Source of the DNA: CAJXYS01 sp913063035
Lineage (GTDB): Bacteria; Pseudomonadota; Alphaproteobacteria; Rhodobacterales; Rhodobacteraceae
Direction of reading: 5' to 3'
Assembly (NCBI RefSeq): GCF_050586465.1
Contig: NZ_JBOCEG010000005.1
Coordinates: 62,001 to 126,000, forward strand
DNA: 64,000 bases
Of this stretch, positions 8,526 to 16,122 are shown one piece after another (the first letter of the stretch is position 1; the number at the start of each line of letters is the position of its first letter). The translations under genes and the position numbers were made by a program. A model generated the notes under the pieces. It was not told the origin of the DNA. It made no database searches and saw nothing but the letters and a program-made list of their open reading frames with translations.

Positions 8526-8556
8526 GAGAGTTGTCCTCGGAAGGAGACGCTGAGAA

Positions 8557-9117
8557 ATGAAGGTCATCTGGTCCGCCGTCCTATACGTCGCTCTGGCGCT
8601 CGGTGCAAACACGGCCCACGCGGCAGACGTCGCCGACCTGGCCGCCCTGCGCGAAGGCGACATGAAGAAACTGGCCTTCCACGACGCGCCGAAGCCCGTT
8701 TCCGGGACGAGCTTCACCGATGCCGAGGGCGGCACGCACAGCCTGGCCGATTTTTCCGGAAAATACGTGGTGCTGAACTTCTGGGCCACCTGGTGCGCGC
8801 CCTGCCGCAAGGAAATGCCGACGCTCGACGCGCTTCAGGCCGATCTTGGCAGCGACGGCTTCGAGGTGGTGGTGATCGCCACCGGCCGCAACTCGATCGA
8901 CGGCATCCGCAAGTTCTTCGACGAGACCGGGGTGGAGAACCTCGAGATCTATCTCGATCCGCGCCAGGCCCTGGCCCGCGAAATGGCGGTGCTCGGCCTG
9001 CCGATCACGGTCGTGCTGAACCCCGAGGGGCAGGAAATCGCCCGGCTGCAGGGGGACGCCGACTGGAACAGCGAGAGCGCGCAGGCGATCTTTCGCGCGA
9101 TGATGGCCGGCGGCTGA
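8557..9117 (+). CDS. TlpA-like periplasmic thiol-disulfide reductase
   Basis: This 186-residue exported protein begins with a signal peptide (MKVIWSAVLYVALALGANTA, predicted cleavage after AHA) and carries a thioredoxin-like fold with the active site WATWCAPCRKEMP and the cis-proline region GLPITVVLNP. It belongs to the TlpA/ResA group that reduces periplasmic disulfides, often for cytochrome c or oxidase copper-site maturation. AAGGAGA lies upstream of the ATG. The 31-bp divergent spacing with argH recurs in related genomes. The particular client is unknown. Confidence 0.88.
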   Translation: MKVIWSAVLYVALALGANTAHAADVADLAALREGDMKKLAFHDAPKPVSGTSFTDAEGGTHSLADFSGKYVVLNFWATWCAPCRKEMPTLDALQADLGSDGFEVVVIATGRNSIDGIRKFFDETGVENLEIYLDPRQALAREMAVLGLPITVVLNPEGQEIARLQGDADWNSESAQAIFRAMMAGG

Positions 9118-9129
9118 GCGGGCACCGCG

Positions 9130-9708
9130 TCACCCCGGCGGGGCGAGCCGGGCCACCGCGGCATGGCGGGGACAGGTCACGACATGATCGTTGACCATCC
9201 CGGTCGCCTGCATGAAGGCGTAAACGATCACCGGCCCGCAAAACCGGAAGCCCTCGGCCTTGAGCGCCTTGGACATCGCGCGGCTGGTATCGGTTTGCGC
9301 CGGAACCTCGGCCATGCCGGCCCAAGCGTTCTGGACCGGGCGGCCATCGACGAAATCCCACAGGAACGCCGCGAAGCCGCGGCTGTCCTCGATCCGCTCC
9401 CAGGCGCGGGCATTGCCGATCGCCGCCTCGATCTTGGCCCGCGACCGAACGATTCCCGGATCGCCGAGCAGGCGCACGACGTCCGCCTCGCCCCATCGGG
9501 CGATGCGGCGGGGATCGAAGCCGTCGAAGGCGGTGCGGAAATTCTCGCGCTTGCGCAGGATGGTGATCCAGGCGAGCCCGGCCTGGAACCCGTCGAGGAT
9601 GAGCTTCTCCCAGAGCGCCCGGGCATCGTATTCGGGCACGCCCCACTCGGTATCGTGATAGGCGACGTATAGCGGGTCGGTCCCGCACCACGCGCAACGC
9701 TCTCCCAT
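9130..9708 (-). CDS. tag: DNA-3-methyladenine glycosylase I
   Basis: Tag excises 3-methyladenine from alkylated DNA. The 192-residue protein opens MGERCAWCGTDPLYVAYHD. The zinc-snap ligands of the family are visible: an N-terminal Cys in CAWC, His in YHDTEWG, and His and Cys in NDHVVTCPRH. The catalytic glutamate region is LWEKLILDGFQAGLAW. The start at 9708 has GGAGGT 4 bases upstream; an in-frame ATG at 9744 would add 12 unconserved residues. It converges on the TlpA-like gene with 12 bases between stops. Confidence 0.94.
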   Translation of the reverse strand: MGERCAWCGTDPLYVAYHDTEWGVPEYDARALWEKLILDGFQAGLAWITILRKRENFRTAFDGFDPRRIARWGEADVVRLLGDPGIVRSRAKIEAAIGNARAWERIEDSRGFAAFLWDFVDGRPVQNAWAGMAEVPAQTDTSRAMSKALKAEGFRFCGPVIVYAFMQATGMVNDHVVTCPRHAAVARLAPPG

Positions 9709-9840
9709 CAGCACCTCCGTTTTCCCGGTCGTCCCCGACGGCACCGGGAGCTTAGACCAGCAGGCCGCGCCGCGGAAACTTTACGTGTGCTTAAGGGATC
9801 GGACGGCATTGTCGGGCTGCAGACCCAGCAGGAGGCCCGG

Positions 9841-10668
9841 ATGAGCCACGACAGCAGCACCATCCTCGAGAAGGAATGGGAAAGCCCGCTATCGGCCGCA
9901 GTTTCGCTGCGGGACCGGGACATCATCGGCAACGTGCGCCGCGCGCTGGAACGCCACGAGGTCCTGCTCGCCTATCAGCCGGTGGTCTTCTCGGCGGCCC
10001 ATGACCGCCCGGCCTTCTACGAGGGGCTGGTCCGCATCCTCGACGAAACGGGGCGGATCATCCCGGCGGCGGAATTCATGGGCGCCGTCGAGACGCACGA
10101 GGTCGGCCGGCTCATCGATTGCGCCGCGCTGGAGCTGGGCCTGACGGCGCTGGCCGAGCAGCCGGCGCTGCGGCTGTCGATCAACATGTCGGCGCGGTCG
10201 ATCGGCTTTCCCCGCTGGACCGAGGTTCTGGACCGCGGGCTGGCCAAGGATCCGACCATCGCCGAACGCCTGATCCTGGAGATCACCGAATCCTCGGCCA
10301 TGGTGATGCCGGAACTGGTGACGGTGTTCATGGCCAACCTGACCCGGCGGGGCGTCACCTTCGCGCTGGACGATTTCGGCGCGGGCTACACCGCCTTCCG
10401 CTACTTCAAGGATTTCTACTTCGACATCCTCAAGATCGACGGGCAGTTCGTGCGCGGGATCGACGCCGATCCCAACAACCAGGTGCTCGCGAACGCGCTT
10501 GTCTCGATCGGACGGCATTTCGACATGCTGACGATCGCGGAGTCGGTCGAGACCCCGGCCGAGGCGGCGTTCCTGGCCGAATCCGGCTTCGACTGCATGC
10601 AGGGATATCTCTTCGGCGCGCCGACGGCGATGCCCCCCTGGAAAACCTCCGAGGCCCGCCGCGCCTGA
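9841..10668 (+). CDS. EAL-domain cyclic-di-GMP phosphodiesterase
   Basis: The 275-residue protein is a nearly bare EAL domain, soluble, with about 35 N-terminal residues before it and no sensor domain. Catalytic residues appear intact: Glu61 in YEGLVR (the EAL position reads EGL but keeps ExLxR), Asn115 in SINMSARS, Glu147 in LEITESS, the Asp pair in ALDDFGAGYT, Lys198 in ILKIDGQFV and Glu in IAESVET. Active hydrolysis of c-di-GMP to pGpG is therefore expected. The ATG at 9841 has AGGAGG upstream and is preferred over an in-frame ATG at 9787. It stands alone; a short GC-rich hairpin (10678-10694) follows the stop without a T tract. Confidence 0.87.
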   Translation: MSHDSSTILEKEWESPLSAAVSLRDRDIIGNVRRALERHEVLLAYQPVVFSAAHDRPAFYEGLVRILDETGRIIPAAEFMGAVETHEVGRLIDCAALELGLTALAEQPALRLSINMSARSIGFPRWTEVLDRGLAKDPTIAERLILEITESSAMVMPELVTVFMANLTRRGVTFALDDFGAGYTAFRYFKDFYFDILKIDGQFVRGIDADPNNQVLANALVSIGRHFDMLTIAESVETPAEAAFLAESGFDCMQGYLFGAPTAMPPWKTSEARRA

Positions 10669-10882
10669 CCCGGCCCGGCCCCGAATTCCGGGGCGGCGCC
10701 GGGGCTTGCGGCCCGCCGGGCGCCCGGCACGCCCCTGCGCGCGCTTGTCTCTTTCGCAATTGCAGAAAATTTATTATGCATGCGCAGAAATCGGGCACTT
10801 CCGTGCCGGGTGTTCGCGGGGCGGCCCGCGTCCTATCCTCGGCGCCGGACCGAATCGCGCAACGCACCTGAAAGGACTTGCC

Positions 10883-12058
10883 ATGACCAATGTCGTTATC
10901 GCCTCCGCCGCCCGCACGCCGGTCGGCAGCTTCAGCGGCGCTTTTGCAAACACCCCGGCCCATGACCTGGGCGCCGCCGTTCTCGAGGCGCTGGTCGCCC
11001 GCGCCGGGATCGAGAAGTCGGAGGTCTCCGAGACGATCCTCGGGCAGGTTCTGACCGGCGGCCAGGGCCAGAACCCGGCCCGCCAGGCGCATGTCAACGC
11101 CGGCCTGCCGATCGAGAGCGCGGCCTGGGGGATCAACCAGGTCTGCGGCTCGGGCCTGCGCGCCGTGGCGCTGGCCGCGCAGCATATCCAGCTGGGCGAT
11201 GCCGATATCGTCGCCGCGGGCGGCCAGGAGAACATGACGCTGAGCCCGCACGTCGCGCATCTGCGCGCGGGCCACAAGATGGGCGACATGAAGTTCATCG
11301 ACTCCATGATCAAGGACGGGCTCTGGGATGCCTTCAACGGCTACCACATGGGCATCACCGCCGAGAACGTCGCCGAAAAGTGGCAGATCAGCCGCGAACA
11401 GCAGGACGAATTCGCCGTCACCAGCCAGAACCGCGCCGAGGCCGCCCAGAAGGCCGGCAAGTTCAAGGACGAGATCGTCCCCTTCACGGTCAAGACGCGC
11501 AAGGGCGACATCGTGGTCGAGGATGACGAGTACATCCGCCACGGCGCCACCCTCGAAGGCATGCAGAAGCTGCGCCCGGCCTTCGACAAGGAGGGATCGG
11601 TCACGGCCGCGAACGCCTCGGGCATCAACGACGGCGCCGCGGGCGCGCTGCTGATGTCCGCCGAGGAGGCCGAGAAGCGCGGCATCGAGCCCTTGGCGCG
11701 CATCGCCTCCTACGCCACGGCCGGCCTTGATCCGTCGATCATGGGCGTCGGCCCGATCCATGCCAGCCGCAAGGCGCTGGAAAAGGCCGGCTGGAAGGTC
11801 GAGGATCTCGATCTCGTCGAGGCCAACGAGGCCTTCGCCGCCCAGGCCTGCGCCGTGAACAAGGACATGGGCTGGGACCCGGAGATCGTGAACGTCAACG
11901 GCGGCGCGATCGCCATCGGCCACCCCATCGGGGCCTCGGGTGCGCGGGTGCTGAACACGCTGCTCTTCGAGATGCGCCGCCGCGGGGCCAAGAAGGGTCT
12001 CGCCACGCTCTGCATCGGCGGCGGCATGGGCGTCGCCATGTGCATCGAGCGCCCCTGA
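10883..12058 (+). CDS. phaA: Acetyl-CoA acetyltransferase (PHB-pathway thiolase)
   Basis: PhaA condenses two acetyl-CoA to acetoacetyl-CoA. The 391-residue protein has the acylated cysteine in NQVCGSGLRAV, the histidine in AIAIGHPIGASGARV and the second cysteine in LCIGGGMGVAMC, and the biosynthetic-thiolase GMG ending. GGAC lies 5 bases before the ATG. It is followed by phaB, so it is assigned to polyhydroxybutyrate precursor synthesis. The 214-bp upstream gap has an AT-rich island near 10760 (GAAAATTTATTATGCATG) that is the probable promoter zone. No polymerase or phasin gene is in the window. Confidence 0.94.
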   Translation: MTNVVIASAARTPVGSFSGAFANTPAHDLGAAVLEALVARAGIEKSEVSETILGQVLTGGQGQNPARQAHVNAGLPIESAAWGINQVCGSGLRAVALAAQHIQLGDADIVAAGGQENMTLSPHVAHLRAGHKMGDMKFIDSMIKDGLWDAFNGYHMGITAENVAEKWQISREQQDEFAVTSQNRAEAAQKAGKFKDEIVPFTVKTRKGDIVVEDDEYIRHGATLEGMQKLRPAFDKEGSVTAANASGINDGAAGALLMSAEEAEKRGIEPLARIASYATAGLDPSIMGVGPIHASRKALEKAGWKVEDLDLVEANEAFAAQACAVNKDMGWDPEIVNVNGGAIAIGHPIGASGARVLNTLLFEMRRRGAKKGLATLCIGGGMGVAMCIERP

Positions 12059-12065
12059 CGGGCAG

Positions 12066-12097
12066 AAAGGCCGCGCAACATTCTTGCGCGGCCTTTT
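12066..12097 (+). terminator. Hairpin between phaA and phaB
   Basis: A 13-bp perfect stem (AAAGGCCGCGCAA with TTGCGCGGCCTTT, loop CATTC) is followed by TTTTC. It starts 8 bases after the phaA stop. The shape is that of an intrinsic terminator, so phaB may be transcribed at a lower level by readthrough or have its own promoter. Confidence 0.85.
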
Positions 12098-12145
12098 CAT
12101 TTCGCGTAACAGGATTTCAAACAGATTAAACCCAGCGGAGGATAC

Positions 12146-12868
12146 ATGGGACGAGTTGCAGTGGTCACCGGGGGAACCCGCGGCATCGGCGCGGCGATCT
12201 CGAAAGCGCTGAAAGCGGCGGGCTATTCCGTCGCCGCGAACTATGCCGGCAATGACGAGGCCGCGTCGAAATTCACCGAGGAAACCGGCATCCCGACCTT
12301 CAAGTGGTCGGTCGCCGACTACGACGCCTGTGCCGAGGGCATCAAGAAGGTCGAGGCCGAGCTCGGGCCGGTCGATGTCCTGATCAACAATGCCGGCATC
12401 ACCCGGGACGCTCCGTTCCACAAGATGTCCCCCGAACAGTGGCGCGAGGTCATCGACACCAACCTCAGCGGCGTCTTCAACATGACCCATCCCGTCTGGC
12501 CCGGCATGCGCGAGCGCGGCTTCGGCCGGATCGTGACGATCAGCTCGATCAATGGCCAGAAGGGCCAGTTCGGTCAGGCCAACTACGCCGCCTCCAAGGC
12601 GGGCGATCTCGGCTTCACCAAGACGCTGGCGCAGGAAGGCGCGTCCAAGGGCATCACCGCGAACGCGATCTGCCCGGGCTACATCGCCACGGACATGGTC
12701 ATGGCCGTGCCGGAAAAAGTGCGCGAGGCGATCATCGGCCAGATCCCGGTGGGTCGCCTGGGCGAGCCCGAGGAAATCGCGCGTTGCGTGGTCTTCCTGG
12801 TGTCCGACGAGGCCGGCTTCGTCACCGGGTCAACGATCACCGCCAATGGCGGCCAGTACTTCATCTGA
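12146..12868 (+). CDS. phaB: Acetoacetyl-CoA reductase
   Basis: PhaB reduces acetoacetyl-CoA to (R)-3-hydroxybutyryl-CoA with NADPH. This 240-residue short-chain dehydrogenase has the nucleotide loop TGGTRGIGAAI, NNAGITRD, the catalytic Ser in TISSINGQKGQFGQ and Tyr-x-x-x-Lys in YAASKAG. The INGQKGQFGQANYAASKAG neighbourhood is characteristic of PhaB rather than FabG. It follows phaA with an intervening hairpin and has GGAGG upstream of the ATG. Confidence 0.94.
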   Translation: MGRVAVVTGGTRGIGAAISKALKAAGYSVAANYAGNDEAASKFTEETGIPTFKWSVADYDACAEGIKKVEAELGPVDVLINNAGITRDAPFHKMSPEQWREVIDTNLSGVFNMTHPVWPGMRERGFGRIVTISSINGQKGQFGQANYAASKAGDLGFTKTLAQEGASKGITANAICPGYIATDMVMAVPEKVREAIIGQIPVGRLGEPEEIARCVVFLVSDEAGFVTGSTITANGGQYFI

Positions 12869-12894
12869 CGACCTCGGCAGATCGAAGGTGCAGC

Positions 12895-12920
12895 AGGGGC
12901 CGGCGGTTTCGCCGGCCTCT
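12895..12920 (+). terminator. Terminator after phaB
   Basis: Arms GGCCGGCG and CGCCGGCC around loop GTTT, extended by three further pairs and followed by GTCATTTC, 26 bases after the phaB stop. A strong hairpin with a weak T tract. Confidence 0.7.
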
Positions 12921-12985
12921 GTCATTTCGGGGGATGCATGCGCCGTGCCGGGTCCCGGGCAACGGGACGGGCGGGCAAGCGGGCC

Positions 12986-13153
12986 TTACTGGTGAGAGAG
13001 GCGCTCGATCTCTTCCTTGATCCGCAGCTTCTGCTTTTTCAGCTCGGCAATCCGGAGATCGTCCACGCCGGGACTGCGTTGGGCTTCTTCAACGCGTTTC
13101 GAGAGGGTTTCGTGTTTCCTACGGAGTTCCTGCACATGCGAACTCAGAGCCAT
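12986..13153 (-). CDS. YdcH-family small protein (DUF465)
   Basis: This 55-residue protein is almost wholly helical and charged (MALSSHVQELRRKHETLSKR, then a second helix ending EEIERLSHQ) and forms a predicted coiled-coil hairpin. The pattern matches the YdcH/DUF465 family, whose function is not established. GGAGG precedes the ATG at 13153. It is monocistronic, with about 100 bases to the next gene on the same strand. Confidence 0.87.
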   Translation of the reverse strand: MALSSHVQELRRKHETLSKRVEEAQRSPGVDDLRIAELKKQKLRIKEEIERLSHQ

Positions 13154-13252
13154 CTGGGCCTCCTCTCTGTGTAACGGACATGTAAATTGCAGCACAGAAA
13201 CCGAGTCGTGTCATCAGGTTCCTGACTAAAACGCGATGTTTTGCCGGCGGGC

Positions 13253-14011
13253 TCAGATGTCGAGCGCGGCGCCGTCGCGCAGGATGGCCCGGACCGCGGG
13301 CGTGTAGTCCTCGCCATCCGCGTGATGATCCGGCCCCGCATGCAGCACCAGCGGCGCAAGCAGGCAGAACGGGGCCCGTCCGCCCTTGCGCGCGCGCAGG
13401 ATGACCCGCCCGGCGGGCCGGCCCGCCCGCGCCGCCAGGGGCAGGACGGTCACACTGCCCATCCGGGTATCGAGACCGGCCAGGAGATCCGGCAACCGCT
13501 CGGCCAGCTGGATCACCGTGAGCCACCCGCCGGGCTTCAGCCGGCGGATACCCGTGTCGATCCAGGCCGCGAGCGGCGTCGCCTCGCGCAGCGCCGTCTC
13601 GCGCCCGGCATCCGCCGCGGCCGTGCCGGCCGCCATCGGGTAATAGGGCGGGTTCGCCATGACATGGTCGAAGCTTTCGGCACGCAGCGCCGCGGGCAGG
13701 TCGGCCACGTCGCCCTCGACGACGCGCAGCGCGTACCCGTTCTCGGCCGCGTTCCGGCGCGCCAGGTCGGCGTAGTCGGGCTGCAGTTCCAGCCCGGTCA
13801 GCGCGACGTCCGGGACACGCGCGGCCAGGCAAAGGCTCGCCGCACCGGCACCGCAGCCGAGTTCTAGCACCGTCTCGCCGGCGCGTCCCGGAACGGCGGC
13901 GGCCAGCAGTACGGGATCGGTCGCCGCACGGTAGCCCCTGCGCGGCTGGCGCAGGCGCAGCCGGCCGGACAGGAAGCCATCCGTCGTCAGCGCGCTGTCG
14001 GGAAAGGCCAC
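13253..14011 (-). CDS. TrmN6-like tRNA1(Val) adenine-N6 methyltransferase
   Basis: This 252-residue class I SAM methyltransferase has motif I VLELGCGAGAASLCLA, an acidic motif II (GLELQPDYADLARRN) and the NPPY catalytic tetrapeptide (MANPPYYPM) used by amino-methyltransferases. The N-terminal GRLRLRQPRRGYRAATDPVLLAA is the YfiC/TrmN6 pattern (RQP..GYR..TD..LLAA). The family methylates A37 of tRNA1(Val) in E. coli; the exact substrate here is inferred. It lies 2 bases after the DUF2007 gene and is surely co-transcribed with it. Confidence 0.83.
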   Translation of the reverse strand: MAFPDSALTTDGFLSGRLRLRQPRRGYRAATDPVLLAAAVPGRAGETVLELGCGAGAASLCLAARVPDVALTGLELQPDYADLARRNAAENGYALRVVEGDVADLPAALRAESFDHVMANPPYYPMAAGTAAADAGRETALREATPLAAWIDTGIRRLKPGGWLTVIQLAERLPDLLAGLDTRMGSVTVLPLAARAGRPAGRVILRARKGGRAPFCLLAPLVLHAGPDHHADGEDYTPAVRAILRDGAALDI

Positions 14012-14013
14012 GT

Positions 14014-14232
14014 TCAGCGCTCCGGCAGCTCGATGTCGTTCTCGCGGAGGATCGCCCGGGCCTGGAACGCGTCCCGGTCCGCCACCATCAGGCGCCGCGG
14101 CATGATGCCGATGGAGCCTTCGAGCACACTCATGTGGACGTCCATTTCAAAGCAGTCTATATCCTCGCCGCGAAGCAAGGCCGTGGCGAAGGCGATGATG
14201 GTCGGATCGTTGGTGCGCAAAAGCTCCTTCAT
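14014..14232 (-). CDS. DUF2007 domain protein
   Basis: The 72-residue protein (MKELLRTNDPTIIAFATALL at the start) matches DUF2007, small proteins with a predicted signal-transducing or PII-like fold and no proven role. The region FEMDVHMSVLEGSIGIMPRR is the most conserved part of the family. The start is ambiguous: ATG at 14232 gives the family-typical MKELL; an ATG at 14244 adds four residues. No good ribosome site is visible for either. It shares a 56-bp divergent promoter region with the polyprenyl synthase gene and precedes the TrmN6-like gene. Confidence 0.82.
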   Translation of the reverse strand: MKELLRTNDPTIIAFATALLRGEDIDCFEMDVHMSVLEGSIGIMPRRLMVADRDAFQARAILRENDIELPER

Positions 14233-14288
14233 GTCCTTGCACATAGCGGCTGCACCCGCCGCTTGTCGAGGCAATTGACGGACCCGTG

Positions 14289-15290
14289 ATGAGCTTGGAC
14301 GAGACATCCCCGAAACCCCATGACGCCCTGGCGGCGCTGCTTTCCACGGAGATGGCCGAGGTCAACGCGCTGATCCGGGACCGGATGGCGTCGGAACACG
14401 CCCCGCGCATCCCCGAGGTCACCGCCCACCTGATCGAGGCCGGCGGCAAGCGGCTGCGGCCGATGCTGACGCTCGCCGCGGCGCGGCTCTGCGGCTATGG
14501 GGGACCCTATCACGTCCACCTCGCCGCGACGGTCGAGTTCATCCATACGGCCACGCTGCTCCACGACGACGTCGTGGACGAGAGCGAACAGCGCCGGGGT
14601 CGCCCGACGGCGAACCTGCTCTGGGACAACCCGTCCTCGGTGCTGGTGGGCGACTATCTCTTCGCGCGATCCTTCCAGCTGATGGTCGAGACCGGCTCGC
14701 TGCGCGTGCTCGACATTCTCGCCAACGCCTCGGCGACCATCGCCGAGGGCGAGGTCCTGCAACTCTCGGCGGCCCGCGATCTCCGCACCGACGAGGAAAT
14801 CTACCTCAAGGTCATCCGTGGCAAGACCGCCGCGCTCTTCGCCGCGGCGACCGAAGTGGGCGGCGTGATCGCCGGCGCGCCCGAGGAACAGGTCGCGGCG
14901 CTGCATCGCTACGGCGACGCGCTCGGCATCGCCTTCCAGATCGTCGACGACCTGCTGGATTACGGCGGCGTCAGCCAGTCGCTCGGCAAGAACACCGGCG
15001 ACGATTTCCGCGAACGCAAGCTCACGCTGCCGGTGATCAAGGCCGTCGCGGCCGCCGACGCCGAGGAACGTGCGTTCTGGACGCGCGTGATCGAGAAAGG
15101 GACCCAGACCGAGGGCGACCTGGCCACCGCGCTCGAGATCATGGGCCGTCACGGCACGCTCGAAGCCACGCGGGCGGCGGCGCTCGGCTGGGCGGCCGAG
15201 GCGCGCGACGCGCTCGCCCCGCTGCCCGCCGGCGAGATCAAGACGCTTCTGTCGGAGCTGTTGGACTACGTGGTCGCCCGCGTCACCTGA
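14289..15290 (+). CDS. Polyprenyl diphosphate synthase (quinone side-chain)
   Basis: This 333-residue trans-prenyltransferase adds isopentenyl units to an allylic diphosphate. It has both Asp-rich motifs, LLHDDVVDESEQRRGRPT and FQIVDDLLDYGG, plus GGKRLRP for diphosphate binding. Length and sequence fit IspB/DdsA-type octaprenyl or decaprenyl synthases; because this bacterial group makes ubiquinone-10, decaprenyl is likely, but chain length cannot be read with confidence. A GTG 3 bases upstream is an alternative start. The 3' end overlaps the convergent ispE gene by 8 bases. Confidence 0.9.
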   Translation: MSLDETSPKPHDALAALLSTEMAEVNALIRDRMASEHAPRIPEVTAHLIEAGGKRLRPMLTLAAARLCGYGGPYHVHLAATVEFIHTATLLHDDVVDESEQRRGRPTANLLWDNPSSVLVGDYLFARSFQLMVETGSLRVLDILANASATIAEGEVLQLSAARDLRTDEEIYLKVIRGKTAALFAAATEVGGVIAGAPEEQVAALHRYGDALGIAFQIVDDLLDYGGVSQSLGKNTGDDFRERKLTLPVIKAVAAADAEERAFWTRVIEKGTQTEGDLATALEIMGRHGTLEATRAAALGWAAEARDALAPLPAGEIKTLLSELLDYVVARVT

Positions 15291-16122
15291 GCACGGGCGT
15301 CGCCCGCACCCACCAGCCCGGCCGGGCCGCCGCGATGCGGCGCGCGGCCGCCTCTGCCGCCCTGGCGGTGGCGAACAGCCCGAAACAGGTCGCGCCGGAG
15401 CCGGACATCCGCGCCAGAAGAACCTCGGGCATCCCCGCGAGGGCCTTCAGGACGTCACCGATCACCGGCGCCGCCGCGATGGCGGGCGCCTCGAGATCGT
15501 TGCGTTGCGAAACGAGCCAGGCGCCGAGCGCCGCGGCATCGGCAAAACCCGGTGGCGGGGGATCCATCGGGGCATTGTCGCGCCGGGCAAGCCCGGCAAA
15601 GACGGCCCCCGTCGCCACCGCGACGCCCGGATTCACCAGGACCAGCCAGGCCGGCGGAAGATCCGGCAGCGGGTCGAGGCGCTCGCCGATCCCGCGCATC
15701 CGCGCCGGGCGCGCGTCGAGGCAGACCGGAACGTCCGCCCCAAGCCCGAGCACCGCGGCGGCATCGGGCAGCGGCCTGTCCCAGAGCCGGGCCAGCACGC
15801 GCAGCGCGGCCGCCGCGTCGGACGACCCGCCGCCGATCCCGGCCGCGGCCGGCAGGTGTTTTTCCAGGTCGATGCGCGCCCCGGGCGCGGCGCCGAACAG
15901 GCCCGCCGCCTTCAGGACGAGGTTTTCCGGGCCGGCCGGCACGCCGGCCGCCATCGGTCCCGTCACCGCGAGCGACAGCTGCGCCGCGGGGGCAGCGCTG
16001 ACCCGGTCGCCCAGCGCCGTGAACACCACGATACTGTCCAGCAGGTGATACCCGTCCGCGCGGCGGCCCGTGACATGCAGCGCGAGATTGATCTTGGCCG
16101 GCGCCGCGTCGTCAGTTGCCAT
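15283..16122 (-). CDS. ispE: 4-diphosphocytidyl-2-C-methyl-D-erythritol kinase
   Basis: IspE phosphorylates CDP-methylerythritol in the MEP isoprenoid route. The 279-residue GHMP kinase has the N-terminal APAKINLALHVTGRRADGYH, the ATP loop LPAAAGIGGGSSDAAAALR and the C-terminal MSGSGATCFGLF. The ATG at 16122 overlaps the end of the upstream TPR gene by 11 bases, indicating coupling. It is convergent with the polyprenyl synthase gene, so two isoprenoid steps lie end to end. Confidence 0.94.
   Translation of the reverse strand: MATDDAAPAKINLALHVTGRRADGYHLLDSIVVFTALGDRVSAAPAAQLSLAVTGPMAAGVPAGPENLVLKAAGLFGAAPGARIDLEKHLPAAAGIGGGSSDAAAALRVLARLWDRPLPDAAAVLGLGADVPVCLDARPARMRGIGERLDPLPDLPPAWLVLVNPGVAVATGAVFAGLARRDNAPMDPPPPGFADAAALGAWLVSQRNDLEAPAIAAAPVIGDVLKALAGMPEVLLARMSGSGATCFGLFATARAAEAAARRIAAARPGWWVRATPVLR

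Noticed and set aside
10678..10694. Hairpin GCCCCG/CGGGGC after the EAL gene as a terminator
   Set aside because: Only 6 bp and no T tract; GC-rich intergenic DNA produces such stems easily.
10740..10800. PhaR-type repressor site before phaA
   Set aside because: TGCAG/GCGCAG fragments are present in an AT-rich patch, but no convincing symmetric repeat could be seen.
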